Below are positions 1 to 19,498 of a DNA stretch of 64,000 nt, piece after piece. The stretch spans positions 3,348,001 to 3,412,000 of the forward strand of contig OZ218954.1 in the NCBI GenBank assembly GCA_965112735.1, in the 5' to 3' direction. The stretch is from Phaeosaccion multiseriatum (lineage: Eukaryota > Ochrophyta, other classes). The position numbers and the translations under genes were made by a program. The notes under the pieces were generated by a model. The model did no database searches and was not told the DNA's origin. It saw only the letters and a list, made by a program, of their open reading frames with translations. How positions within the stretch are numbered: position 1 is the stretch's first letter; every line of letters begins with the position of its first letter.

Positions 1-137
1 TACCGTATCAATCTACCTCTTCTCGCTCGGCCCCGAGTCGCATTCGGAACAAATCCTCCTTCTCCCCGCAAATACTCACCCTCCACTCCACTCCACTCCA
101 TTGACCCCTCATCCCCCCCCCCCCCCTCCTCATGCAG

Positions 138-1695
138 GTGGTGGTGCCGGTGGATGCTCTGTCCACCCTCTCTCTGTCCATCAGCATGGTGGGCTTCGCC
201 AAGATCATGGAGCAGGGCGGAGAGGAGCTCCTCAAGTCACAATACGGAGCGTTGGTCGCTCCTGCAGCGCCGGGATACGACCTCACCCTCACAGTGGACC
301 TGGAAGCGCCACCCATGCCCGCAGAGACCGTGCTGACGCTGTGAGTCTAGTCGGCGCTTGCTTGTGTTCTTAACTTACCTGCTTTTGTTGCTTGCTTACC
401 TTCGTTTGGCTTGTGCTGGCTTCTGCTTGCCTGAGCTCGCTGGCTGGCTTGCTTGCTTGCTTGCTTGCTTCATTCCTCTCGTTGCGTTGCGCGCTCGCCA
501 CTCCACGTCCAATCGCTTGTACGGTTCTCAGCCTCCACTTTGATCCACTCAAACACTCAAACATCCACTCGTTTTCACTCGCCCGCTTGCTCACTCCCTC
601 ACTCCCCACCCCTCCCCTCCCTCCCTCCCTTAAGCCTGACGGAGGTGAAGCGCAACCTCCAGGGGCTGCTCCTGACGAGGGCCTTCACCTCTCTCCTCAA
701 GGGCACCGCGTCATCCCTGCCCATGCTGACAGTCTGTTGGAGGAAGTCGGGGGAGACGGTCTACATCGTCCCTCAGGTAAGGCTCCATTCGTTGAAACGC
801 TTGAAACGCTTCAATTTAGGGCCGGGGGGGGGGGGGGGCGGGGCTTCTCTTGCTTTTTCTCCGTCTCTCTCCCTCACCCTACTCACCCACCTGTCTTTCC
901 CTTCAACACTCTCTCCTTTCCTCTCCCTCTGCCCCCCCTCTCTCTTTCCCTCTCTCCTCCTTCCCCTCTCGTAGACGGACCGTGTAACTGTGATATTCGG
1001 GGTCGACTTTCCCGAGGACGACGAGAAGGCGCTCTCTAAGGTAAGCAAGGGTCCCACCGCATACCTTGTACTTGGTGCCCTAATGTATACCCCGTACCTG
1101 GACCCGATTCATACCCTATGTACAGCACGTGGTTGTTGTCACGCTGTTGGCGGTGGTGCTGCTGCTGATATTGCTTCTCTCCCTGCTTTCTGTGTATCCC
1201 CTGCCGTCATTGCAACAACATCCACACACACGCATGCACACACGTACACACAACCACCCCCCCACAATCACCCACCCACCCACATGCACGCACGTGCACG
1301 CACATAAACACACACACAAACGACACACCCACTCAAAACCACACACACGCACGCACACACCCAACCACCCACAATCACCTAACCCCCCCCCCCACACACA
1401 CACACTCACACAACCACCCACCCACAATCACCCACACACAATCCCACCCATACTACGCACGCACGCACTCACACACACACACGCACAACCGCCCACCCAC
1501 CCACAATCACGCACACACACACACACACACACACACATGCCCCCAGGTGTTCCTGATGGAGTTTGCCGACGCGCAGCGCGGTGCCAACAACTCCCCACCC
1601 TGCAGCTTCACCCCAGAGCCCCCCCTGGAGCTGCAGGGCGTCAGCATGGACCCACGGAATGTTCCCGGGGTAGGGTACCTCACTTTCGGTGCGTG

Positions 1696-1742
<47 letters not shown>

Positions 1743-2704
1743 GGAAAGAGGAATGGAAGGAGGAGTGGCAAAGCCAAAACTGTCCTTACTATCTCACTAC
1801 CTTTCATTGAGCTCAACTTGTACCCCGAGTGTGGGATGAGGAGGAGGAGGAGGAGGAGGAGGAGGAGGAGGAGGAGGAGGAGGAGGAGGAGGAGGAGGAG
1901 GAGGAGGAGGAGGAGGAGGAGGAGGATAGAGTTTTTTTTTGTGGTGTTGAGGTATCCGCGGCCGGACAAGAGGAGGGCGAGGAGGGAGAGGTGGTTGGTT
2001 TCGTTTTCAGCTCGTCCGACCGATCCCTTTGTACTCTGCCGGCTCATCAATCGAATCAACACTGGTCATTGTCTGCCATCGCACGCACGAACGCATGACG
2101 ACGACGACCCCGCAGTGATTTTCCCGCAGCACGTGGAGGGAGATCGAATGGACAAGACAATCACCCTTCTGGCGGGTTTCCGGACCTACCTCCACTACCA
2201 CATCAAGGCCACAAAGACATACATGCATATGCGCATGAGGAAGAGATGTGTCAGCCTACTGCAGGGTGAGTGGAGGGGAGGCGAGGGGAGGGAGGGAGGG
2301 AGGGAGGGAGGGAGGGAGGGACGGAGAGCTTCCCCTCAGTTGAGGTGTGTTCCTCGTCTCACTCCCTCTCTTTTCTCTCAGTCTCCCTCTCTGTGTGTCT
2401 GTCTGTCTGTCTGTCCGTCTGTCTGTCTGTCTGTCTGTCTGGCGCTCCCTCTCTGCACCCCCCTCTGCCTTTCACTCCCATTTTTTTTCTCTCTCCTTCT
2501 CTCTTTTATGTGTCTGAATCTCCCATTCTGTGCCTCCCTGTCTCTCTCCCTCCCTCCCTCCCTCTTCCTCTGTCTCTCCTATCCGAACCACCTCCAGTGC
2601 TGAACCGCGCCATTCCAGACGAGGAGAAGGAAAAGAAGACAATCCAAGGAAAGACATTTAGGAGAGACGGCAGCAGCGGCAGCAGCAGCACTGTAACCGC
2701 ATGA
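138..2704 (+). CDS. ARPC2: Arp2/3 complex subunit 2 (p34-Arc), 5'-partial
   Basis: ARPC2 is a core subunit of the Arp2/3 complex, which nucleates branched actin filaments in the cytoplasm. Exons read as 138-340, 635-776, 975-1040, 1547-1688, 2116-2265 and 2598-2704 (TGA); all phases join. Diagnostic stretches in order are the strand/helix ending MEQGGEELLKSQYG, then LTEVKRNLQG, DRVTVIFGVDFPEDDE, EPPLELQG, VGYLTFVIFPQH, FRTYLHYHIKATKTYMHMRM and the C-terminal VLNRAIPDEE..IQGKTF, all of which align with animal ARPC2 in the same order. The first ~50 residues (usual length about 300) lie upstream of the window. Introns hold (CA)n, (GTT)n, (GGA)n and a (GGGA)n tract. Family certain; the first visible exon start rests on the cag acceptor at 135-137. 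Confidence 0.95.
1201..1540 (+). repeat. CA/CCCA-rich intron tract
   Basis: Most of ARPC2 intron 3 visible here (1041-1546) is degenerate CACA/CCCA/CGCA sequence ending in a pure (CA)n run directly before the acceptor. Confidence 0.85.
1835..1926 (+). repeat. (GGA)n microsatellite in ARPC2 intron
   Basis: About 30 perfect GGA units inside the ARPC2 intron 1689-2115; a (GTT)n run lies at about 1698-1740 in the same intron. Confidence 0.95.
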
Positions 2705-3126
2705 TTGCACTTCACCTTTTCGCCATAAAATATATAATATTATTTTGACATCTTCGTATCTCTGTCCTCCCCCCTCCCTCCCCCCCCCACCCTCTCTCTC
2801 CCTGTACGTGTGGGGGTATATATCACCACCCCACACATACTCTTTCATTGATTGATATGCGTTTGAATGACGCATATACTCCGTTCTACTGTGTTATGTA
2901 TGTACGTATGTATGTATGTACGTGTGGAAGCCGCCCCCCCCGCCGCATCCAACCCCTTTGGATTCCCCTGCCTCGCGTTTGGCGGATTGCCTACGTAGTG
3001 CTTACGCGGTGCTTACGTACCCATCTTCCAGCTGGTGGGCCTCTCCAACCCGTCTCGCCTCCGTCCGACCGTGCGTGCGACCCCACCCCTGGCCCACCTC
3101 TTCCTTACGTAGTGCTTACGTGGTGC
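2705..3126. other. ARPC2 / VWA-gene convergent 3' region
   Basis: A 422-base stretch between two convergent genes. It starts with an AT-rich segment (2722-2750) likely to be the ARPC2 polyadenylation region, followed by a short CCCT-rich tract, a (TATG)n/(TACG)n run near 2896-2920, and the outer copy of a tandem duplication. No gene seen. Confidence 0.6.
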
Positions 3127-3218
3127 TTACGTTCCCATCCTCCAGCTCGTGGGCCTCTCCCACCCGTCGCCCCCGTCCGATCCGTCGTCGGATCCCAACC
3201 CCTCGTCGTGAAAGTCGA
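2990..3218. repeat. Diverged ~113-bp tandem duplication
   Basis: Two copies begin with CTACGTAGTGCTTACG (2991) and TTACGTAGTGCTTACG (3104) and stay alignable for roughly 100 bases with scattered substitutions. The right copy contains the stop codon and last codons of the VWA gene on the minus strand; the left copy lies beyond the stop but still reads ERPTSWKMGT-stop in the same sense. Confidence 0.85.
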
Positions 3219-3602
3219 GCCCTCCGATATCGGGAGCCCCAGCCTGAATATGGACATCGAGGTTCCCCGCCTTAGCAGCAGCCTTAGCAGCCTTCTTGCC
3301 CATCTTGCCTGTACGCTTCTCCTTCTCCTTCTTCTTCTTCTCCTTCTCATCCCCGCCCCCCTCCCCTCCGTGATCGCTCCCAATAAAGAGTGGATTGCCC
3401 CCCGGGGTCACCACGCTGCTGCTCTTGGGGTGCCCTGCGGGGACCCCAAGCTTGCCCCCCCCCTCTCCTGCCCTCCCAAACATGCCCTCTTGGTCATCAT
3501 CAACATCCTCCCCGACCCCACTCACCAGCCCATCCCCTTCCGAGGAGGCGAGAGAGTACTTGCCACGACCATCTCCTCCTCCCACCGTCTTCCCACCACC
3601 AC

Positions 3603-3640
<38 letters not shown>

Positions 3641-4891
3641 GCAGCTGCTGTCGCGGTCGCTGTATCACCAACTACTGCGGCACTGCTCCTCCTCCTGGCC
3701 GCAGATGCCGCAGAGCTGGCTCGTCTCTTGGCCACCATCTTGGGCACGTCAATTCCCACGGCAATGTAGGCCGTCTCGTACAAGAGAGACATGTGTCGCG
3801 ATCGAGGCTCCATCATGTCATCTCTGTGTGCCTCCGCCTCCCTCCTCTTGGCCAGCTCCTTCCTCCTCATCTTCATCCGCCACCCACACCCCATACACCC
3901 GCACCACACCACCAAGAGCACGCCCATACACACCAGCGACCACCAATACACGGGGTCTCCGAGCTGGTATGGATCTTGAGGTGAGCTCGCCACGCTCAAG
4001 TCCACATCCTTGCCATCCGCCGTAGTGGGGTCGTCGTTCGCAGCCTGGTTCTCCACGGTGACGGTTACATCAATGGCGTAGACTTGAACTGCGTCCGTTG
4101 AGACACCGATTCCGGACACGAGCTTGATGAAGTTGGGCCCCTGCACGAAAGCCGAGATGGCAGCGGATGCCTCTTGGCTGGGGTTGAGGCCTCCTCCTCC
4201 ACCTCCTCCTTGTTGCTGAGAGGAGGAGGAGGAGGAATCGATGTCGACATCGAGATTGACATCGAGATTACGATTGCGATTGCCGTTGGCTATGTCTGTG
4301 ATGGTGCCGTAGAAGGTCCGCTGAAAGGTGGCCGTGAGGTCGCACTCCTCTGCCGCCTGAGAGTGTGGCATCTGCCGACATTCGCAATACTCTGGATTAT
4401 AGCACACCTTCCCTGCCCGCAGATCTTCATACAAGAGGGAGCTGCAGTCCTCCGACGCGTGCGAAAGGCATGCGTCGTAGTCGAAGGCATCGCCGTCCCC
4501 GAACAAGCCCGTGTCTTGGTTCTCTTCCTCCGCTCGGTCCTCCTGTCGGTCCTCCTCCTCCTGCTCGAGCCTCCTCCCCCTCCCTCGCCTGTTACGCTCA
4601 CCACCTTCACCAATAGTAGTAGTAGAAGTAGTAGTAGTAGTGGCGGTGGTGGTGGTGGTGGTAGTAGTGCTGTTGCTGCTATCGTTTCGTCCTCCTGCAG
4701 TGACGGGGCTGGGGGTGGAACCATCACCGCCACCGCCGCCGGAAGAAGAAGAGATGAGATCCACCGTCTTACTCACGTTCATCACTTCGAAACCGTCGTA
4801 GCCCCATGCCTCTCCCAGCGACACCTCAAGCTCATGTGTGAAGTCGGCACTTTGCCTCCTCCCCAGCACCCGCACAGTGCCGTGCAGGATA

Positions 4892-4945
<54 letters not shown>

Positions 4946-5685
4946 GTGTGTTTGTGTGTGTGTGTGTGAGAGTGCAAGGCGTAAAGCGCCGAGCAGGCCG
5001 TCAGTTGTCAGTTGTCAGAGGGAAGTGGGAAATCGATCTAGAGATTTACAAAACAATGGCCGAAACCTAACGACGAACACGTCGAACAGCGACAGAGATA
5101 TGCTTCATTCAAAGCCTGTTGCTGCCTAACGCTTGCCCACCTGGTTCTCCGCCGCAAAGTTGCTCGGGAAGCAAACGTCGTCGCCAACTTCTTCCCGTTC
5201 AATGCAAATGAGCGGCGCTGAAGCCGCCTCAGGGGCTGGCGTTGGAGCCGGAGATGTAGGGGCAGGCGTGGGAACCTCTGTTTGTTGTCGTACACGGGTG
5301 GTTCGGGGAAGCAGGGTTTAGAATGGAAGTTGAGGTGGTGAGGGGCATAGAGAAGGGGAACGGGAAGTGCAAGGGCAAGGGAAAGGGCACGCTCACCCGT
5401 TGGCGTCGAGGTGGGCACCGCTGTAGGCGCGGCGGAGGTCGGGGCCTCAGTAGCGAGCGCCACACAAGAGCTGTCCTCATCCACCACGGTCAAACTCAAG
5501 CCCGTATAAGGGACGAGGTTAGGTAAGTGACCCTCGGCGTCAAAGTAGACTAATGCGGAGTGCACGCTGACGTCATAGCTGACGTCAGAGCTGACGTCAG
5601 AGCTGCCCGCCCCGCCCCTCGGGAGGTCGTCGCAACCGCAGAAGTCAAAGGTGTAGTTGAGCTGGACCGTCTGCGCCTGTGTGTG

Positions 5686-5726
<41 letters not shown>

Positions 5727-6377
5727 GTGTGTCTGTGAGTGCATGTGTGAAGGAAATCTCTCTCACTCTCCCCACATCCCTCCTCTTCTCTCCCCGAAGG
5801 ACCCTTGTCCATAAGTCAACCAACCAATCAATCAATCAATCAATCAATCATCAATGACTTACGAACCAAAGACCAAGCCCCATACTATCGTCTACCTGAA
5901 GAGAGCCCAGCTCCCACTCCAAGCTCCGTCCCGTCTCGCTCTCCAGCGTCGCAAACGTCCCTCCTGTGCTCGAAACCGCCACCTCTGCAATCCCGGGCAT
6001 CTCCTCGGACACCGACACGCTCAACGTAGCGTCATGCACACAGGGGTAGGTGATGGTCGTGCTAATCTCTCTCGCCAGCACCGAGTTAAGTGCAGTGAAG
6101 TTCTGTACGGAAAAATATTCATTGTCGGGGCCCGAGATGGCCTGTAGAGTGTCCTGGCTGACGGCGGTGGTGAGGCCCACGGCAAAAACTTCGATGCCGT
6201 AGGCGCGGGCCAAATCGGCCTTTTCGGCGGCGTTGTACCCCACGTTTTCGTTGCCGTCGGTGAATACAATCATCACCTAGGGGGGGAGGGGGGGCGAGGG
6301 AGAGAGACAGAGAGGCAGAGAGAGAGACAGAGAGACAGAGAGAGAGACAGAGAGACAGAGAGAGAGACAGAGAGAGG

Positions 6378-6415
<38 letters not shown>

Positions 6416-8821
6416 GATTGAGGGCCAGAGAGAGAGAGAAAGAGAGAAAGAGGGTGAGAAGAGACCCAAGAGAGTGATGAGAATTGTGAACGACCGTCGA
6501 CCGGTCCTTGTTGTTTTGTTGTTGTTGTTGTTGTTGTTGTTGGGAGGAAGAGGAGGACCACTGTATGCTTACCTGCCGATGCTCCTCGTTGTCAAGCACA
6601 GCCGCATCCATGTCCACCAGCAAGCCTGTCGCGACCGAAATGGCCGCTCCGATGGCGGTCGTGCCCCTCGAATACGTCAGTGAACTCATGGCCGCTTCAA
6701 AGGTTTCCACGGAGGTGAAGGTGCCGTTTTGATGACCATCGACGGCGTTTGCGGTACTCGAGAACTCGACAAAGCCCACAGCACCTCCGAGGGCGAAGAG
6801 GTTCAGGGTGGTGTCGAGTTTGTTGACGAGGTCGACGGCGAAGGCAAGTTGCTTGGCGTAGCACTCCTGTGGTGATTGCGTTTGGTTGGTTGATTGGTGA
6901 TTGATTGATCGATTTATTGATTCGTGGTGGTTATGGTGGTGGTGGTGATGAGACGACCGGGATAATGATGATGAGGGCGGTGGTGGTGGTGGAGGAGGAG
7001 GAGGAGGAGGAGGAGGAGGAGGAGGAGGAGGAGGAGGAGGAGGAGGAGGAGGAGGAGGAGGAGGAGGAGGAGGAGGAGGAGGAGGAGGAGGAGGAGGAGG
7101 AGGAGGAGGAGGAGGAGGAGGAGGAGGAGGAGGAGGAGGAGGAGGAGGAGGAGGAGGAGGAGGAGGAGGAGGAGGAGGAGGAGGAGGAGGAGGAGGAGGA
7201 GGAGGAGGAGGAGGAGGAGGAGGAGGAGGAGGAGGAGGAGGAGGAGGAGGAGGAGGAGGAGGAGGAGGAGGAGGAGGAGGAGGAGGAGGAGGAGGAGGAG
7301 GAGGAGGAGGAGGAGGAGGAGGAGGAGGAGGAGGAGGAGGAGGAGGAGGAGGAGGAGGAGGAGGAGGAGGAGGAGGAGGAGGAGGAGGAGGAGGAGGAGG
7401 AGGAGGAGGAGGAGGAGGAGGAGGAGGAGGAGGAGGAGGAGGAGGAGGAGGAGGAGGAGGAGGAGGAGGAGGAGAAGAAGAAGGAGGAGGAGGAGGAGGA
7501 GGAGGAGGAGGAGGAGGAGGAGGAGGAGGAGGAGGAGGAGGAGGAGGAGGAGGAGGAGGAGGAGGTTGCGATGGTGAAACAGAGGCATGTGGGAAGGTAG
7601 GCAGGCACTCCTGGCGGTCTTGACACCTCCTCCTCCTCCTCCTCCTCCTCCTCCTCCTCCTCCTCCCTCCTCACCTTTTCCCCGTGCTCGTCTTCAAAAT
7701 CGCACGCGTCGCTGTTGATGGAGCCCGACTCATCAAGCACCACCACCAGGTCGAACACATCCGAGTCCTCGTACGAGCGTGACAACGCGGAAACCTCCCA
7801 CGAAACGGTCATTTGCTCACAGCTGCCAGCAGCCCCTCCCTCTCCCTCCTGCCCGGAGACGCTCACCTCTGTCCTGCTCATGGACGCAGCGAGGGACAGG
7901 CAGGAGGCGAGCGCGAACTCTACCACAGCAACGTCTACAGCAGTCTCAGTGGTGGTGATGGTGGCGCTGTTGGTGATGCTGTTGGTGTTGATGGCGGTTG
8001 CGTTGGCGGTGGTGGTGGTGGTGAGGGTGAACTCGTTGGCAGCGAGCGCCACAATAACGTTGGACAGGGCCAGAGTGTTCTGTCCAGTGGCGACCCCGCC
8101 GGCGGAGAGGTCGTCCAGAAGCCCGTACTGGCAGTGGATAGATCAACGGGAGAGAAGGGGCGTCAGACACTTTCGTGGATAAAGTTCAAAGGCAGTGTTG
8201 TTCAGTCTCTCTCTCTCTATCCATCTCTATCTCTCTCTCAATCATTCTTCCTCGTACTTACTCCCTCTGTGCAACTCCTCCATGCGGTTCGCCTCCCCCT
8301 GGGCTGACTGATCCCTCTCTCTCTCCTTCTCTCTCTAGCTCTAGCTCTAGCTCTCTTTTCCTCCCTCCCTCCCTCCCTACCTCCCTTCCTTCCTTCCTTC
8401 CTTCCTCGCTGCTCACCTCGTCACCATCGAGGTTCTCCAGACCATCAAGACTGATAAGGACATCGTCAGCGTCGTCGCTGGGAGTCCCGTTATCGTCCAC
8501 CAAGTAAAGTCCGAACAGATTGTAGCTGCCAGTGTTCGTCACCGAGTAGCAGTAGATTACAGAGTCCTCTTCCGTAAGCCCCACGCCCACGAGGCTCGAC
8601 GTGAAATTCCCTACCGCTGTACAGCCCCTTTCGCTTCCCTCTACAACCCTCACGTTCACTTCAAGATCAGCAGAGACCGGCCCAACGAGGAAGCAGCAAG
8701 TGGCGAGAGCAAGAACTGTGAGGAGATGGAGGAGATTTCTAGTAGTTTCCTTCTCTCCTGCTGCTGGTATGAAGGGATGCTGTTGTCGTGCCTGCCGACG
8801 TGAGAAAGGTGAGCGAGCCAT
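3127..8821 (-). CDS. Secreted/type I membrane VWA-domain protein
   Basis: Exons on the minus strand are 8417-8821, 7675-8127, 6573-6866, 5863-6276, 5397-5676, 5141-5277 and 3127-4893; phases join to about 1,249 residues. The N-terminus has a long basic lead and a hydrophobic signal segment (LLTVLALATCCFLVG) ending in a VSA-type cleavage site. A von Willebrand factor A domain spans roughly residues 260-480, with the MIDAS motif DESGS in DLVVVLDESGSI, a conserved threonine in SRGTTAIGAAI and FTDGNE. It continues with an S/T/P-rich stalk (APTSAAPTAVP), a Cys-containing region, a late transmembrane helix (YWWSLVCMGVLLVVWCG) and a ~220-residue basic/low-complexity cytoplasmic tail. VWA domains usually bind a metal and a protein ligand, so adhesion or sensing at the surface is an inference. 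An in-frame ATG at 8915-8917 is an alternative start. Divergent from the MAP kinase gene. Confidence 0.82.
3660..3671 (-). repeat. TTGGTGATACAG dispersed motif, VWA-gene copy
   Basis: A perfect copy of the 12-base word (see findings), in the cytoplasmic-tail exon of the VWA gene, sense with the gene and read as VVGDTA, followed by an alanine-coding GCN run. Confidence 0.85.
4894..4970 (+). repeat. (GT)n microsatellite abutting a splice acceptor
   Basis: On the transcribed (minus) strand this is (CA)n ending in CAG at the acceptor of the last VWA-gene exon. Confidence 0.9.
5568..5599. promoter_or_regulatory. Three TGACGTCA palindromes, 12-bp spacing
   Basis: Perfect CRE/ATF-type palindromes at 5568-5575, 5580-5587 and 5592-5599. 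They lie inside VWA-gene exon 5 and encode the SSDVSSDVSYDVS segment, so they may be only a short coding repeat. Binding by a bZIP factor is speculative. Confidence 0.4.
6981..7566 (+). repeat. ~580-bp (GGA)n tract in VWA-gene intron
   Basis: About 190 nearly uninterrupted GGA units (a short GAAGAAGAAGGA break near 7473) inside the intron between exons 7675-8127 and 6573-6866. On the transcript it is a (UCC)n polypyrimidine tract. The same intron also has a (CCT)n tract at 7629-7668, i.e. of opposite strand polarity. Confidence 0.97.
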
Positions 8822-8917
8822 CGCCTCCTTCTCTTGGCTGGCCCTCGCAAATCTAAATCTTCCTCGACTGGATTTCTTTCCTCGCCTGCCTCCTCCAGCA
8901 GAGGTCCTGCTTAGCAC

Positions 8918-9160
8918 ACCCCTGGTCTACACAGCGTGAAGCGGCATGCTCGCATCCTCTATTAACAGCCTCAGTCTACTAGTAAGTGGGGGCTCCGAAA
9001 ACATAATCCAATGAAAAGAAACGGACCGTTACACGCGAATGGGTTTGACACACCCCTCCCCTCTTCTGCTGCTACAGCTACTGTTTCTCCTGCTGCAGTG
9101 GCTCCACGCTGAACTGCTGAGGCGAGGCGCAGTAGCAGCAGCGTAGAGGTTCAGGGGGAG
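8918..9160. promoter_or_regulatory. Divergent VWA / MAP kinase promoter region
   Basis: Roughly 240-340 bases separate the divergent start codons. The stretch must hold both 5' UTRs and promoters; it contains CAG/CTG-rich patches but no TATA box that I can support. Confidence 0.5.
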
Positions 9161-16403
<7,243 letters not shown>

Positions 16404-18472
16404 TACAGCAGCAGGAAAGAGCTCCTATTTCCGGCGATTCGCCAGAGCTGCGCAAGCGGCCAGCGCCCAACGGTCACCGTCAGAGGGGGATGGCAGTGGA
16501 TGGAGAAGAGGGAGGAACAGAAGCACGATCACGAGAAGGAGGAGGAGGAGGAGAAGGAGAAGAACGAGGAGGAGGAGGAGGAGTAGGAGAAGGAGGAGTA
16601 GGAGGAGGAGGAGGAGTAGGAGAAGGAGGAGGAGGGGGAGGAGGAGGAGGAGGAGGAGGAGGAGGAGGAGGAGGAGGAGGAGGAGGAGGAGGAGGAGGAG
16701 GAGGAGGAGGAGGAGGAGGAGGGGGAGGAGGAGGAGGAGGAGGAGGAGGTGGCACGGTGACAAGACAACGACCCAGCGCGAACGAGAAGGCCCTCAGTGA
16801 CACCGCCAGTTGTGATAACCACAGTAGAACCAGTACGAGTAGCTGGAAGAGGATGAGCAGGGTCACAGAGGGCGACGACGGTGGAATCACAGATGGCAAA
16901 GATGGCACTCTTCGGCGATGTAGGCGAATGTCCACAGGAGCTGTCGTGAGTCTGAGGAGGGTGCAGCGAGAATGCGAAGAGGCTGGCGGAGGAGGAGGAG
17001 GAGGAAGACGGAGGGGAGGAGGAAGAGGGGGACGAGTGGATGATACAGCGGCTTCGGGGCAGCGTGCAGCAGCAGCAACGAGTGGTCGCAAGCAAACCCC
17101 ACTCGTCCCCTTCTTGAAGGATCTCACGGGGAAGGTCGACGACTTTGTTCTTAAAGTATCCTCGAAACAGCAGCAGCAGTTGGTGATACAGCAGCAGCAG
17201 CAGCAGCAGCAGCAGCAAGACAAGAACAACTCCACCACTCGCGACCGCGCTCATCGTCGGCGAGAGAAGGAGAAGGAGATGCAGCGCAGGGGCTCGCTGG
17301 ACCTTCCCAACTCTTCTCGTACGTTGAGTGATCTCTCTCACCTTCGAGAACTTCGCGAGCTCCGCGAGGAAAGAAGAAGCATGGCGGGGAGTCCTGGCCC
17401 CGCAACTGGTCCTGCAACTGGCCCTATAAGCCATGGATGGCACCGGACAGACAGATCGGGGGGGGGAGACAGCGGTGAAACTGCGGCGGCGGTGGCAAAT
17501 GTGGTGGTGGCCCCGCCCGGTGGGGTGGGTGGAATGGCGAGCTCGGACTCAAGCCCTTCGAATACGTATTGTCCGAGTAATGCCAAGGCGGCGCGCTATC
17601 GACTGAAGCGTGCTTCTTCAATGGGGCTGGAGCATAAACTCCGTGAGCAGTACTCACGACAGCAGCAGGGTGGGCAATTGGTGATACAGAAACCCCGGCG
17701 GTATGGCAGCATGGGAGCGATGAGGACGACGGCGACAAAGGCCTTCGTCAACGCACCTCCGGGGGGGGGGGGCAACAATAGAGAAAGAGAGGGAGGGGGA
17801 GACTTGCACCAGCACGGGAAGGGTAAGGATACAGGCAGTGGTGATACGGGCAGCCGGACACAAATGGCGGCGGCTCCGGCAGCATCAACACAGAAGCAAC
17901 AGGCGTACCACCAACAGCGGAGTGCAGCACAGCAGGGACAGGGAGAGAAGGGGTGTCAGGACACAGGGGGCGGAGGAGGAGGAGGAGGAGGAGGAGGAGG
18001 GGAAGGTGGGGATGGAAATACCGAGAAGACTCGATTGAGGAGAAAGAGTGCGGGCATGGACATTTGCGCTGGGTTCAACTTGAAGGGCGGTACCACCACC
18101 AGGGTCAGCGGGGACGATGCTTCTGCTTCTGCTTCTGCTGCTGCTGCCATAGCTTCATCTTCTGGCACAGGGGGCATGGGTTCTCTACTGTTGCCAACCG
18201 GCTCTCTGCTGCTGGATCACCAACATGCTTCTTTGGTGGGCGGCGGCAGTGACGAGGTGCTAGCGGGCATGTCACTGGGCCCTGGCCCTCTCAAGGATGG
18301 CAAGAGTGCGGAGAGCAGCGGCGGCGGCAGCAGCGGCGGCGGCGGGGCGACGATGATGAGGAGGGGCAGGCGAGGCAGCGGCAGCGGAGGAGTCGGAGAC
18401 GGAGGGAGTGGTTTGATGATCCAGCAGCAGCAGTTGGTGATCCAAAACCAACAGGAGGAGGCACAGCCGCAT

Positions 18473-18513
<41 letters not shown>

Positions 18514-18982
18514 ACGGGTGCGGAGGGCCAAGAGTAGAAGCCTGGGGGCGGCGACTGCTTCTGTTGCTGTATCACCAACTCTTGCTCCTGCTCAACAGAG
18601 AGTTGGGGGAGGAGCGCTGGCCTGCTACCATGGCAACGATGATGACGACAGCAGTAGAGCACCAATGGGTGTGGTGCCCACCTACACAGCGACTGCGTAT
18701 GCCGCCGCCGCTGCTTACTCGGCCCGAGAAGCAGGAGGAGGAGGCGCGTCGAATGCTTCTTACAGAGCCATAGGTGGAGGTGGTGTGGGGGGTCCGGGGG
18801 CGCCAGGGGCGGGAGTTGGTTGTATGGGCGACGCCAACTTGAACAATCTCCCTCTCATCACCGCCGCCAGTTGTGGCGGTCGCCATCCTCGGCTCCATCG
18901 CGTTGCCAGCATGGGGGGGGGGGGGGAGGGGAAGGAGGAGAGCGTGACAGCGGGAGGACTGGGGGTGTCGGGATGGATGTGA

Positions 18983-19498
18983 AGGCGGCGAGAGCACCGA
19001 GAGCATCACTGACGGAGGGAAAAGTTGGGCTCATGAATGTGAAGCGACACACTGATGGATGTGAAGCGACACACTGGAGGAGGAAAGAGGTGGGCTGATG
19101 TATGTGAAGCAAGGCGAGAGAAGGACTTGTAAAACAATAGAAACAGTCTGGCCGTTTGAGTGATATCGTAGAGGAAACAGTCGGGCTGAGGTCCTGCCCC
19201 GACGGGAAGGTGTCGGGTGTGTCACAGACCAAAAACAGGGGTCCAAACACCCCACGGAACGAAGAGAGCGTGGATGAGACACATGAAACAAAGATGAAAT
19301 AACAACAGCGACTTTTTTTTCCTTCTTGCTTCTACTATCGTACACGATACACCTCATTTCAAAAAGCCCCCATCTCGACCTCCTCCTCCGCACACACGCA
19401 CACATGCACACACGCCTCAAAAGAACCAAAATTGTATAAGACTTACCACAGTCCCAAAAAAAAAATGTCATACCATGTCAACAAAAAACGTCATCATG
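18983..19498. other. Convergent MAPK / IBA57 3' region
   Basis: 516 bases without a gene. It contains short direct repeats of a GATGTGAAGCGACACACTG type sequence (19036-19078) and A-rich patches near 19450 likely belonging to 3' UTRs. Confidence 0.6.

Noticed and set aside
6905-7600. Long open frames of pure E, L or S residues over the GGA tract
   Set aside because: They are translations of a microsatellite in an intron; the flanking VWA exons splice across it in phase.
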